From Fennellomyces sp. T-0311 (lineage: Eukaryota > Mucoromycota > Mucoromycetes > Mucorales > Lichtheimiaceae), in contig JALLLT010000060.1 in assembly GCA_025266875.1 (NCBI GenBank), positions 1 to 64,000 on the forward strand: DNA of 64,000 bases, written 5' to 3'. A model generated the notes under the pieces. The model did no database searches and had not been told where the DNA came from. It saw only the letters and a program-made list of their open reading frames with translations. The position numbers and the translations under genes were made by a program. Position 1 is the stretch's first letter. Each line of letters begins with the position of its first letter. Shown piece after piece: positions 21,958-34,009 of the stretch.

Positions 21958-24134
21958 AGATCATATTTATGTCCGCAAAATGGACTTTGTATCCATTGGA
22001 AAGCTTAACGAGTGGAGTGAGCAGGCAAAGTAATGATGCGTTATGATAACTATGATGGTAAATTGAGATGCGACACAATGCATGACACTTACTATCAGGA
22101 AAAAATATTTGTTCTATCTAATGAAGGGTACGACTGGTTCGCTCTTTACGCGTTAATGGAAGACCAATCCTTCCGCATTCCAGCTTTATATGGCAGATTG
22201 CCCAAGGTCGTCATTGAACATCAAAATTACGTCTTTTTAAAGTTCCATCTGTCTCTATAGAGCCTTCACGCGTTTTTCGTGTTATTTTATTGACATGGTC
22301 TCTGTATCTGAAGACCTTGGATAATCCTCATCCGCGTCTATGCAAACTACCCTTCCCTTGTATATACGAAAAAGAATTTCAAAACATTGTCTTGTTTAAT
22401 ACGTGGCTTGATGAAAACCCCAAACAACATGCCACCTTCATCACCGATTGCAAGTACAGTTGTTTCCCCCTCCCCATTTTTTTCCTAAGCGGATGGAACC
22501 TCAACAGCCGAATGTAAAGCGGGGATGAGGAAAAAGCGAGACAAAGAAGGTATTAAAGTCGAGCGGATAGTATGCTCAAACATAGAAAAAACACGAGAGT
22601 GAGGAAAAAAGGGGAAATGAAAAAACGAGGGTTCACTGTATGAGGCTCCCTCAAGGCTTCAGATGTAAGCCAGACTCTTGATACCTGTGAATCTGACTGA
22701 CCTAAGTCCCACCCCAGTAGAATTACATATATTTGCGACCATGCAAGACGTGCTCCCCCTCGCAATCCAAATGGGCCGTACCAAAAGCCGCAGACCTCAA
22801 AGATCACCATCGAAGTCAATTGTCCTGCTAAATATCTCGTCGAATGTCTGCTGGGCAGCACCGCCAAAGTAGAATACCACTGGAAGCATGAAAATTCCAA
22901 ACCTCTCGGAATCAGGGATGCTGTACTTTTTAAATTTCGTCCTACAACTCTTCAATGGATTCATAATCATGTTGACAAACACTGGGACTGGAAAAGAAAA
23001 ACTTCAAGAGCACTTGCAACTGGCAGAGGGGGAACTGCAAGCAGTAAGTAGAATACAATGTTCTTCTATAATGCTAACATGTGCCTCTAGCTTGAAGATG
23101 GTACAGGTCCTTTACCGGAAGCCTTTACCTATCAAGAATCATAATGTCCATCATATCATTGTCAGTAAGCAGTCAAAGTTAGCAAGAAAGCACTCAATCG
23201 ATAAAGATGGTGTAATCAGCTGGCTTCTTGAATGGAGCGAACAAGGATATCAAAACGTTGTAACATGCTATGAACTCTACATTTGCCATATCATGGATAT
23301 CGCGACACCAAGCGAAGGAAAGTCCATTGTGGAGTAGAACTCGTCAAACTTTTATTTAGTTACTTCAAGAATCACATAAGATATGTACTCATGCCACGCA
23401 CACGACCCTTCAGTCAGTCATCAATTGCCAAGGTAACTCGTATCTTTTCTCGATTGTTGCCAAGAATACTGTTACTGGTCGCGGATATCCCCTCGTCTCC
23501 ATGATCACAGACAGTGAAGAACCGGCAACTATGGCTTCGACGACTCCGTGGTCTATTGCATCCTACACCAAAACCGTAATGATTGACTGTAGTCCTATTC
23601 ATTCTTTTAATCTTTCATGCCTTTGTGTTGTGACGTAATTTTTGGTGTTAAATAGATTGCTTTGTACTTTTGTAAACTAAAGGCTATGCGATGTAGCAGG
23701 TTGTTACGGAATCTACCCGATTATTGACTCTTACCTCTACTTGCTGGCTGTACTGAAGAAATGTGCGGCCAAGGCCATTGGAGTTAGCGTAGTTGAGGAA
23801 TGGTCGAGGGGTGATTATGGGTTACTGGAAGCCGGAGGAGTACCTGGAAAAATTACCCGGTGATCTCTTATGGCATTATTAGATAAGCGGATGGGCATTA
23901 AAATGAAACGCAGCGAATAGGTCACACCAGGTCTTAGCGGACCAACTAACGGCAAGTAGCTGGGTTGCACAAGGTTTTTTTCAGGGCGAAAACCAATGAG
24001 GACGACAGCCAAGCCTCCCAAGTCACGCTTTTTCGAACTTTTTTTTCTGAAACGTCGGGCTGCTGTGTGGAATTCTTTCCTTGCTCTCCTCAAGGCACCT
24101 CATATTCCCCCTTTTCAAACAACCTTTTTCAATC
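21958..24134. other. Decayed sequence between the HET-like gene and CTP synthase
   Basis: Several broken plus-strand frames lie here, for example 22033-22260, 22678-22872 and 22888-23337. They contain ordinary-looking peptide stretches (IIMLTNTGTGKEKLQEHLQ, ISWLLEWSEQGYQ) but have stops and no clear introns. A short frame right after the HET stop (21980-22033) ends in KLNEWSEQAK, echoing the EWSEQ at about 23227. A clear HET-related fragment lies at 23695-23863. The last 200 bases are the CTP synthase promoter. Confidence 0.5.
23695..23863 (+). pseudogene. C-terminal fragment of a second HET-like gene
   Basis: Read on the plus strand, this encodes YPIIDSYLYLLAVLKK followed by KAIGVSVVEEW. 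In the intact gene at 20392 the C-terminus reads YPSTQYYNYLLPVLKK followed by KAIGVILVRSY at residues about 462-495. Order and spacing agree apart from a four-residue gap. The fragment then runs into a stop, and nothing upstream continues the HET frame. So it is a decayed tandem copy in the same orientation, about 1.9 kb downstream. Confidence 0.65.
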
Positions 24135-25894
<1,760 letters not shown>

Positions 25895-26026
25895 ATATTG
25901 TACTAGAACGTAGAAAAAAAAAAGCATTCCATTTCCCTTGCATTTCCCATTCTTTCATGTATCCTTAGAGATGTTTCCCTCGTAATATAGCGTTTATAAA
26001 AAATGGTAATATTTCTTTATATGCAG

Positions 26027-28355
26027 TCATACATTTGAATAATTTCGATGTGGATGATGATTATATCTAGCTGATGAGTAGTTGGTATGTACAGGAGGTC
26101 TCGACCGCTTCTTCATCGCCATCGCCTTTTGATTAGCAAAGAGCTTGTGCACCGCATCAATGATGTTAGGCGTTTGGATGGCGTTCTCGCGAGCAAACTG
26201 GCGCGCCAGTGCTTGCGGGTCGTCGTACAAATGTATGTGAACGGGTATATTTTTGTCGTTGCTCAATCCCACATTGACCGTGACCAACACTGGATTGTCG
26301 ACGCGCGACGGTGGCGCCACTTTGGTGGGTGGGCTCAGCGGCTTGTTGTTGTAGTTGGCAGGCAACGGGCCTTTGGAACGCGTCGAGTATTTCCGACGGT
26401 CAGGCTGTGAGAATCGTGATGGCTCCTTCTTTTCTTCCACTGCTGGTGTCGCTTCCGTAGAGCCCCAACCGTTGTCAGCAGCAGCAGCAGAGGATCCCCA
26501 GCCAGTCTGTGCATTTGCCCAACCACTGTCATTATTGCTCCACGTATTGTTGTTATTCGAACTTGGATCGGTAGAGCACCGCGAGTTACTGCGCTTTGCG
26601 ATGGCATCCGTTGAGCCCCATACGTTGCTGTTCTTTGCGGTGGAATCAGACGAGCCCCATGTATCGTTGTTCTTTAAAGTCGAATCCGTCGAGCCCTGTG
26701 TGGGACTATTCCAACTCTGAGTAATGGAATTATTGCCCCAGTTAGGGGTGGTTTCGGCTCCTTGTGTTGAACCCCACGGTGTTGAGCTACTATCCCAGCC
26801 CTGCGTCTTGTTGGTTGTTGATGGTGAATCCCATGAGTCTGCGGGGCTGGTCTGAGCAGAACTACTTGGTGAGTTCCAGGACTTTGTACTGCTGTTTTGA
26901 GCGGTATCGCTGGTTGGATTCCAAGGTTCTGTATTGGTTGAAGCAGTATTGCCGGCTGAACTCGAAGGTTCAGTTTGAGCAGTAGCTGGATTCCCGGACT
27001 TTGTATTGGGTTGAGCAGAGGTATCGCTGTCGGGATTCCAGGATTCTGTGCTGCCTTGCGTAGATTCGCGTGGGGAGTTCCATGCGTTTGTGTCCTCTTG
27101 TGTAGCACATGTTGATGTATCTTGTGCCTTTTCATTGGATGTGCCCCATGCGTCGTCATCCACAGAGGTGCCGTTTGTCGTTGATGATTGCCAACTGGAA
27201 TCGCTTGCTGTTGGTGCGGCAGCAGGTGAATCGGCTTTCGTGGTGGTGTCAAGCCGCTGGATTGGACTCGCAGGCGGGGGAGGTTCGATTTCTGGAGTAC
27301 TTGGCTTTGTCTCGGGTGGAGAGATCGTTTCGGGCGGCGTAATGCTCTCGACTGGCGTGAACGTATCTAACCAGTTCTCTGTTTGAGGCGAATCCCACGG
27401 TGCGGGGTCAGCCCGTTTGGTTGGTGTTGCGACAGGAGATGGTATCAAAACACCACCCGATGACCATGTGGATGTTGACAGCTCCAGATGGCTGGAGGGC
27501 TGTGGCTCCATTTCTTCGACAAGCTTTTCCTCAATGACGGTGGGCTGTTGGGTGACAACAGGAGGCTTGGATTCGACAGGAGGTTCTTTGGGTTTCTGTT
27601 TATGCATATGTACAACATGAACAAATGACTAGGCGATCGCATTCTGTACTCACCTTTGCTGGTTCAGCCCAGAACGGTACTTCCATCAATGGCTTGTTTG
27701 ACCACGGGTTGTCACCACTGGCGAGAGCGCGCTCTGGGATTTTTGGCGAGTGCATCAAAGGTGGAGTTGGACATTCCAACGGCTGACTGAACCGCACCGA
27801 GGGTTTCTTTGGTTTCGGCGGTTCTTCCCACGGAGCAGTTTGACGGCTTTCGCTCAATGATGGCTTTCGTGCATAATTATAGACGGTGGTAGTAGTAGTC
27901 GTCGTCGTAGTCGTTGTTGCTGTGGTCGCAGGGGTGGGGGCCTTGGACGTAGAAGAGGAGGAAGAACGACGCAAAGATTTGGGAGAAGAACGTGAAAATG
28001 TAGAACGCGGACGAGATCGAGCAGAGGTGGACGAGGATGGTCTGGAGAAACGACCTCTTGGACGCGACGACCTTCGTTGCTGGCGACCTGCAGCTTTTCC
28101 TTCTTCTGACTTGAGACTTGTCTTCTTGAGACGCTGTTGCAAGATCAATGACTCGTCAATGGGCTTGTAATTACGTCCTTTCCGATGCAGGTCACCGCTG
28201 CCGAGCCCCGAGGGACCGAGTTTTGCATTGGGATTCTCAAGAGAAGACCAATCGGCCGCAGGTTTTTCGGGTTCAGCTTTTGTCTGATCACCCCAGCTGG
28301 TTGCAATGGGTCCGTATTCATCGTCACTACCCTCGCTGCTGCTGTAGTCGCTCAT
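26027..28355 (-). CDS. GW/WG-repeat low-complexity protein, function unknown
   Basis: Two exons: 28355-27654 and 27595-26027, about 756 aa. Order along the protein: an acidic start (MSDYSSSEGSDDEYGPIATSWG); an Arg/Ser-rich part (about 85-145); poly-Thr; Pro-rich PWEEPPKPKKP; then a 400-residue Ser/Thr/Asn/Pro region with about 20 evenly scattered tryptophans. Ten or so of these are in WG or GW dipeptides (DAWGTS, QGWDSS, TPWGST, DTWGSS, NVWGST, SGWANAQTGWGSS, NGWGSTE), the others mostly xWNSP or xWDSP. The only ordered-looking part is near the C-terminus: VLVTVNVGLSNDKNIPVHI, then DDPQALARQFARENAI. That short alpha/beta motif occurs at the ends of various eukaryotic proteins and may bind partners. 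Composition resembles Argonaute-hook proteins. No family is claimed. Confidence 0.8.
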
Positions 28356-28522
28356 GGATGAATCGACATTAACCGAAATGAACGTTGACAGCGAGGAGTG
28401 TCACACTTTACTGAGCTGCTGGAAAAAGTGAAAGAGATGCAACATAAACAGCTCCCGACGCCTTTAATAATTTATCAACCATTTTTATCACTCACAGCCA
28501 TCTCTCTGCCGATCTCGCGCCA
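28356..28522. promoter_or_regulatory. Shared divergent promoter, 167 bp
   Basis: This is the only DNA between the start codons of the WG-repeat gene (minus) and the GCR1-like gene (plus). It must therefore hold both promoters. A run TTTAATAATTTATC near 28463-28476 is the only A/T-rich core-like element. Confidence 0.5.
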
Positions 28523-29653
28523 ATGACTGTGGTTCACTTGAAAGGCATAATGCGGCGACCCATCGACCAAGACGTCCTTTTGAACAGACTCAACGATCTG
28601 GAACAGATTATCAACCACAATCACAAAAGAACAAAGAGAGCCTTGAAGGAGTTACGCGCCTCCATTCGAGGTGAAAGCACCCAGGGTAATCAGGAGTCCT
28701 CCATGGAGGAAGAAGTTTCAGGAGGCCGTAAACGCAAACGATACGCGATACGACGCGCTTATAAGGCGCCCACGAAAGCAGCCGTCGATCCGTCTAGCGA
28801 TAGCTCTTCTAGCAGTAGCGACGATGAACAAGTAAATTCTTCCGGTTCCAGCAGTAGCAGCGAAGAGGAAGAAGGAGTAGCCAGTGATGATATGTTGATC
28901 GACGTAGTCGGGACAAGCAGCAGCAGCAACAGTGAAAAGGAGGATGCGTCTGTCGTCCCAATCACGAAAGGGACACGAGGCCGTCTGCCAAGGGACAAGT
29001 CAAAGGCCACTCCCGCCGACCGTACATTGCCTCCAAGACGAGGTCGACCACCAGCGAAAAAGACCGTAGCTGATACCAATGCAGGAAACAATCCGGTAAA
29101 CAAAAGACGCAGAGCATCTCCTGATACACGTACCATGCGCCCAACACGAGGTCGACAACCAACCGCGTTTATACGTGACCATTACAGCAGCGAAGAAGAC
29201 AGCCCACCAGAAAAGCCCACAATGGCCAGTCAACAAAGCGGTTCGCAAGAGAAAAGGCCGACGAAAAGACCAGTGGTGATTCCTGCAAGTCCTGCACCAA
29301 AGCCGATCTACACTCTTAGTCGAGATATCGAATCAGTGCAAGAAGTATGGAAAGAATGGCGCAAAGGACTCAGTCATCGATTGCCGGCCGTAGAGAAACT
29401 AGAGAACGAGCATGGTGCATCGTGGCGTAAACACGATACCGATTTTTACCTGAACGAACGGCAGCCGATCATCACTGAAGTAATAAAGAGAATGAGCGAT
29501 CATGGCGAGAGTGGCGAGACGGCGTCTGAGAGATTAGAGATATATCGGATCAGGAATGGTATATCGACTCTAGGGGAGCTGGCCAAGCGGATCAGGGTTC
29601 ATCGACGCATGGATGAAGGTATGGGCACTTCATATCTGGGGCAGTCGGGCTGA
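28523..29653 (+). CDS. GCR1-like DNA-binding protein with AT-hook motifs
   Basis: Single exon, 376 aa. The N-terminus has a short coiled coil (LLNRLNDLEQIINHNHKRTKRALKEL). A long Ser/acidic region follows (SSSDDEQ, SSSSEEEEG). Three AT-hook-like cores come next: TRGRLP, PPRRGRPPAKK and PTRGRQP (about residues 153-215). The C-terminal 110 residues match the GCR1-type DNA-binding domain: PIYTLSRDIESVQEVWKEW, KGLSHRLPAVEKLE, ASWR, then ERQPIITEVIKRM. In yeast this domain (Gcr1, Msn1, Hot1) binds promoter DNA as a transcription regulator; in fungi similar domains also occur in mobile elements. The intact frame and normal promoter spacing argue for a cellular regulator. Confidence 0.82.
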   Translation: MTVVHLKGIMRRPIDQDVLLNRLNDLEQIINHNHKRTKRALKELRASIRGESTQGNQESSMEEEVSGGRKRKRYAIRRAYKAPTKAAVDPSSDSSSSSSDDEQVNSSGSSSSSEEEEGVASDDMLIDVVGTSSSSNSEKEDASVVPITKGTRGRLPRDKSKATPADRTLPPRRGRPPAKKTVADTNAGNNPVNKRRRASPDTRTMRPTRGRQPTAFIRDHYSSEEDSPPEKPTMASQQSGSQEKRPTKRPVVIPASPAPKPIYTLSRDIESVQEVWKEWRKGLSHRLPAVEKLENEHGASWRKHDTDFYLNERQPIITEVIKRMSDHGESGETASERLEIYRIRNGISTLGELAKRIRVHRRMDEGMGTSYLGQSG

Positions 29654-29790
29654 AGCTGATTGATTATCTGGCAACATAGAGCGAGGCCTTGTTCCGCCGA
29701 CCTTGTTCAATTAAGATTATCTCCGCATCGATCTTTGCTCTCTTCTTTGACAGCCTTTTCTTCTTTCTCGTATTTAATAAACCAACACAA

Positions 29791-30812
29791 ATGGCAAAGG
29801 ACGGCAAAAAGAAAGACCCCGTTTTCTCACTCATTTCAGGTACCGTAGCTGGTGGTGTGGAAGGTGTCATTACCTATCCAACCGAATATGTCAAGACACA
29901 ACTTCAGCTGCAAGCCGGTGGCAAGCTTCAACCTGGTGAAGCGCGATTCAAGGGTCCCATTGACTGTCTCGTTCAGACCTACAAGACACGTGGTTTCTTC
30001 GCCATTTATACCGGTGTAGGCGCATTGGCCATTGGCAATGCCGCCAAAGCAGGTGTACGATTCCTTACCTACGATCAAATCGCAAACCAGTTGCGTGACA
30101 AGGACGGCAAGCTTTCTAGCTTCCGAAGCATGTTGGCTGGTTTGGGAGCCGGTATGACAGAAGCTGCTCTCGTCGTAACGCCTTCTGAAACCATCAAGTA
30201 AAGAGTGCAAATCCATGGGTACAGGAGCATTGGGTTAGCTAAATGACGCCATACTAGGACGAAATTGATCCATGACAGAAACAGTCAGACGCCGCGCTAC
30301 AAGGGTCTTGTCCACGGCACAAAAACTATCATCAAGGAGGAAGGTTTCAGTGGTGTGTATCGCGGTGTTGGCCCGGTGATGGCGCGTCAGGGTGCTAATA
30401 GCGCTGTTCGATTCACTGCCTACTCTACTTTCCGCGAATGGTTACAAAAGTTACGTGGTCAAGGTGATGCTCCCTTGCCATCTACATATACATTTGCCGC
30501 CGGTGCAATGGCCGGTATCGTCACGGTTTACACGACCATGCCCTTGGATGTCGTCAAGACGCGTATGCAAGGTCTGGATGCCAAGCAACTGTACAAGAAC
30601 TCAGTGGATTGCTTGGTCAAGGTGGTAAAGGCAAACGGCGTGCTTTCTCTCTGGAAGGGAACAACGCCACGGTTGGCTCGATTGATCGTAAGTTGGCTGG
30701 TTTACAAGTACGCGAAAACAGTGTCTAACAGCTGCAATAGTTCTCCGGTGGCATCGTGTTCACGGTGTACGAACAAGTTTACAACGGTCTTGCGCTGCTT
30801 AAGCGTGATTAA
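29791..30812 (+). CDS. CTP1: Mitochondrial tricarboxylate (citrate) carrier
   Basis: Three exons: 29791-30197, 30258-30687 and 30741-30812, 302 aa. It shows the three-fold mitochondrial carrier repeat with signature motifs: YPTEYVKTQLQLQ (repeat 1), TPSETIKTKLIHD (repeat 2, split by the first intron) and MPLDVVKTRMQ (repeat 3). Each repeat has its downstream GxxxxYxG-type segment (GFFAIYTGVGAL, GFSGVYRGVGPV, GVLSLWKGTTPRL). The P-x-E-x-(V/I)-K-T-(Q/K)-L form and the length match Ctp1, which exchanges citrate for malate across the inner membrane. Repeat 3 carries MPLD where citrate carriers have T-P-x-D. Start Met follows a CACAA context. Confidence 0.94.
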
Positions 30813-30977
30813 AAAATGCTGATATATTTTATGAGCCTGTATCTACCTACAATATAGAATCAAAATTCTAAACAATAATACCAGATGCCACTAGATGGGT
30901 AAAAGAAATAGTACGAAGTATGGATGATATATAGTATAATAATGCAAAGGAAGAGGGAGAGGGAAACCAGTCCCCCT

Positions 30978-32423
30978 TTATGAGGCTGGCGATAGATCGG
31001 ACGGTGAGCTTGGGCCTCTGCTGCTGGTAGGACGATCCAACTCTTGCAGCGACGCGCTGATGGACAGTTGCGTTGCCGAACGCATGACTTCTGGACGACA
31101 GCCATCAGGTTCTTTGATGGGATCATCGATGTTATATTCATCATCGGCCAGGGGTGAGGAGGGACACGCCAACACGACACTATCACCTGAAGGGCGACGA
31201 CTTGGTGTCACAGGAACCGAACTTCTTCTGTGACTCTGATGATGATAATGATAAGGGTGGCGGAATTCAAATGAAGTCGAGGATTGACGAGATGTTGGAC
31301 TCGACTGACTTGGATGGGGACGACTGGATGAAGAGACGGGACTGATGGGTCTGGAGGATGATTGGGAGTTGAGAGTATTTTCACGATGGTGATTGGCTTG
31401 TCGAGTACTGTTACTATGCCTACTTTTGAGTGGCGTCCTGGAACTGTACGACATGGCAGGAGACGCACTACTGTCGATGGACGTGGGTGACCGAACCGTA
31501 GCTAGCAGCAGCTAACCCAGATAAGTTTTAAACGTCTTTTGCCAAAGACAAAAAAAAACACCCAAACTTTTAAAAAAAAAAACTTACTCTCTGACTCAAA
31601 CTCGGGTGGTTCAATCCATTCGTCGGGTATCACACAGGGAAACATGGTGCCTAGTTTGGCGGCGCGGTTAATCCACCCCGGTGCCGCCTTGCCTGTCAAG
31701 CGTTTGCAAAGATCGTCCGTAAAATGATTGCAGTTTCTATCTTTATACGTGAGTACGACACACATACATACATGGAGGCCCTTTGGAACAAACCTGGTCA
31801 ATAGGTTGTATGTTGTACCACCAAATTCGTGCGATATTGTTTGCAATATCTGGGCTATTTCGTGTTCTGAGAGATCTGTATAGCCCATCGGTATCGATTG
31901 CCTTTCATCGAATCAGCCCAAAGTACGAGAGAGAGAGAGACACCCATGGTTACTTACTTGTACAGCACTCCTGGCGGACCAATTTTAGGTTCGACGGCGA
32001 AAACACCTGTCAGGTTCTCATACTCGTGACCACCGAAGCAATATTCGCGCCCGCCCACTTCGATACCCGAATGGTATATTCCTAGCACAGCTCTTGATTT
32101 AATATATCGATCCACACAGAAACTTTGTGTTAATCAACCTACCCACTCCCAACGCGTAGCCAATATTCGTGAGAGCACTCGGTTCGAGCTATCAAAGAAA
32201 GAAAAATCGTCAGCTTTCCTGAGTCTCCTTGGTTTCAGCCCCGTCATGAGAATTACCATATCATACACGTTAATGAGCACTAAAGACAATAAAAGAATGA
32301 ACAATTGTTGTCCCGCTTCAATCTTGGCATTGAAAGCTCAATCCGCCGTTTACCTTTGAGTTTATCGGTGTTCTGTGAACTTATGCGTGATTTCCAGAAC
32401 CCATTGCACACCGCTTCGAACAT
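30978..32423 (-). CDS. PPPDE/DeSI-type deubiquitinating or deSUMOylating cysteine peptidase with Ser-rich tail
   Basis: Seven exons: 32423-32354, 32279-32257 (23 bases), 32188-32143, 32081-31958, 31901-31794, 31736-31588 and 31501-30978, about 347 aa. The N-terminal 175 residues form the papain-like PPPDE fold: VLINVYDM, GVGIYHSGIEVGGREYCFGGHE with the catalytic His in YHSGIE, and TRNCNHFTDDLC with the catalytic Cys. GWINRAAKLG follows. Human DeSI-1/2 and plant relatives remove SUMO or ubiquitin. The C-terminal half is low complexity (Ser/Arg/His/Pro) with no domain, longer than in DeSI-1. Catalytic residues are intact, so an active enzyme is likely. Confidence 0.88.
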
Positions 32424-34009
32424 TGGGGGGGGGAAAAGAGAAGATTAAGCAGTATAAGCTGAGCCCGCCGCTCGCTTTTCATTTAAATCCCGCGTGGATA
32501 AGCTTGGTACGCTTTTAAAAACGCCAATCCGACCAATCGGGGTGCCTTTTCTTGGTAATGCGTAGTCGCCTTACTCCTGAGACCAAACGGCTTGCGCGAA
32601 CAAGCAGTGCTTTGCCACGTATGCGATGAATGGCGGCATACCTATTGGTTCTATGTGTTTGAGGGGGGGGGGTTCTGCAGTATGATGACCTCTGCATTTG
32701 GATGATTATCATTGCAACTATAAAAAAAATTACTTTTGTTGTATGTAAAGAAGGTATGGCTTGATCGTCAATGCACCCTTTCCCTCAATGCGGTGAGCGC
32801 ACTTATTCAAACTGTATTGTGTGCACTATAAGATGCATGCCCTTGCAGCATTCATATTACATACATGTAAACAAAGCGCTATGACTTCTGTACCGATAAA
32901 ACTTGATAGTTGCAGGGAATGACATTGCAAGTATCCATCAGATGAAATCAACGACTTGCTATACAGCTAATAATCAACAGTACAGTGTGAATGGACCGAT
33001 GCATTTAATGACTAGCATATTTAACTAATATGCGATCCCGGCAGATGTATTTAACTTACAGCAGCAGCAGCAACCACCGGCAGGCTGGATTTACTTTACT
33101 TTGAAAAGGTGCCAAGGTATTGAAATAGTAAAAATAAAAAGGGGAAATGTTACCGTCTATGGTAGTGCATCGAAATGCATACTTGCAGAACAATTACTTT
33201 AGACAACATTTTTAAATACATGTTGCCCTAGCAGCCCACTTCCTTAGCAATATCTCGAAATCCGGTAACAAGCAACACCAACATGCCGATCAGCGCATGA
33301 CTCTCTTCCATAATTTATTTGTAATTTGATATAGGCCACTACAATAGTTACCTGGCTGCTTCCCCAGATCAAAGTATATCGAACACTGTTTAATCCTGGT
33401 AAAGACAAACGCATGGTCCTCGAACGGTTAGGGTTGCTATGCTTTTGATAGCAACGGTGTAACAGTGACGTAATAGTATTCCTGTTAACAAAACATATAG
33501 AGAATACCACATTAATCAACCGTCTCTCTACCGCTTTACTACGCTATACATCGACGATTCACGCAAAGAAGACAGGGAGAACGCAGGGAAGAAAGCAAAA
33601 TAAAAAGAGACACAGGGTTGGCCAAGTTCATGGGTAGCACAGGAGAGCCGGTGTTATGTTTGTGCATATGCGGACACGAAAGATTTGCCCAGGAACAATG
33701 GAGGGAATAGCCGAGCAGGGCACCTCTTTCTCTCTCTCTGTTCCTAGCAGCCAAGTCTACAGTATCTGCTCAGGATCATCTCCGCACGCGACGACAAGGT
33801 TGCAGAAGCAGAAGAAGAAAGAAAAAGGTCATGAATTTTAGAGCGTGAAACGCGGTGTCTCGATTTTTATATGAGTGGAGGGATAGCATATTGTTTCTAG
33901 GCGCGCCTTTTACGTGTCCATACGCAACCCGTCTCTCTCCCTCTCTCTCTCTCTTTCCTTTCCCTCGTTTTGTACCACGGTTCCACGTACCCGTCAAAAA
34001 AAAAAACAA
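32424..34009. other. 1.6 kb divergent gap between the DeSI-like gene and RdRP
   Basis: No gene is recognised. G runs lie near 32425-32433 and 32663-32671. A CAG repeat (AGCAGCAGCAG) lies near 33061. The short frames near 33539-33841 show no family resemblance. The right end is the RdRP promoter. Confidence 0.45.
33928..33968 (+). promoter_or_regulatory. CT tract upstream of RdRP start
   Basis: An almost pure C/T tract (TCTCTCTCCCTCTCTCTC and onward) ends about 45 bases before the RdRP ATG at 34010. Position and composition fit a fungal core-promoter or transcription-start pyrimidine tract. Confidence 0.45.
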
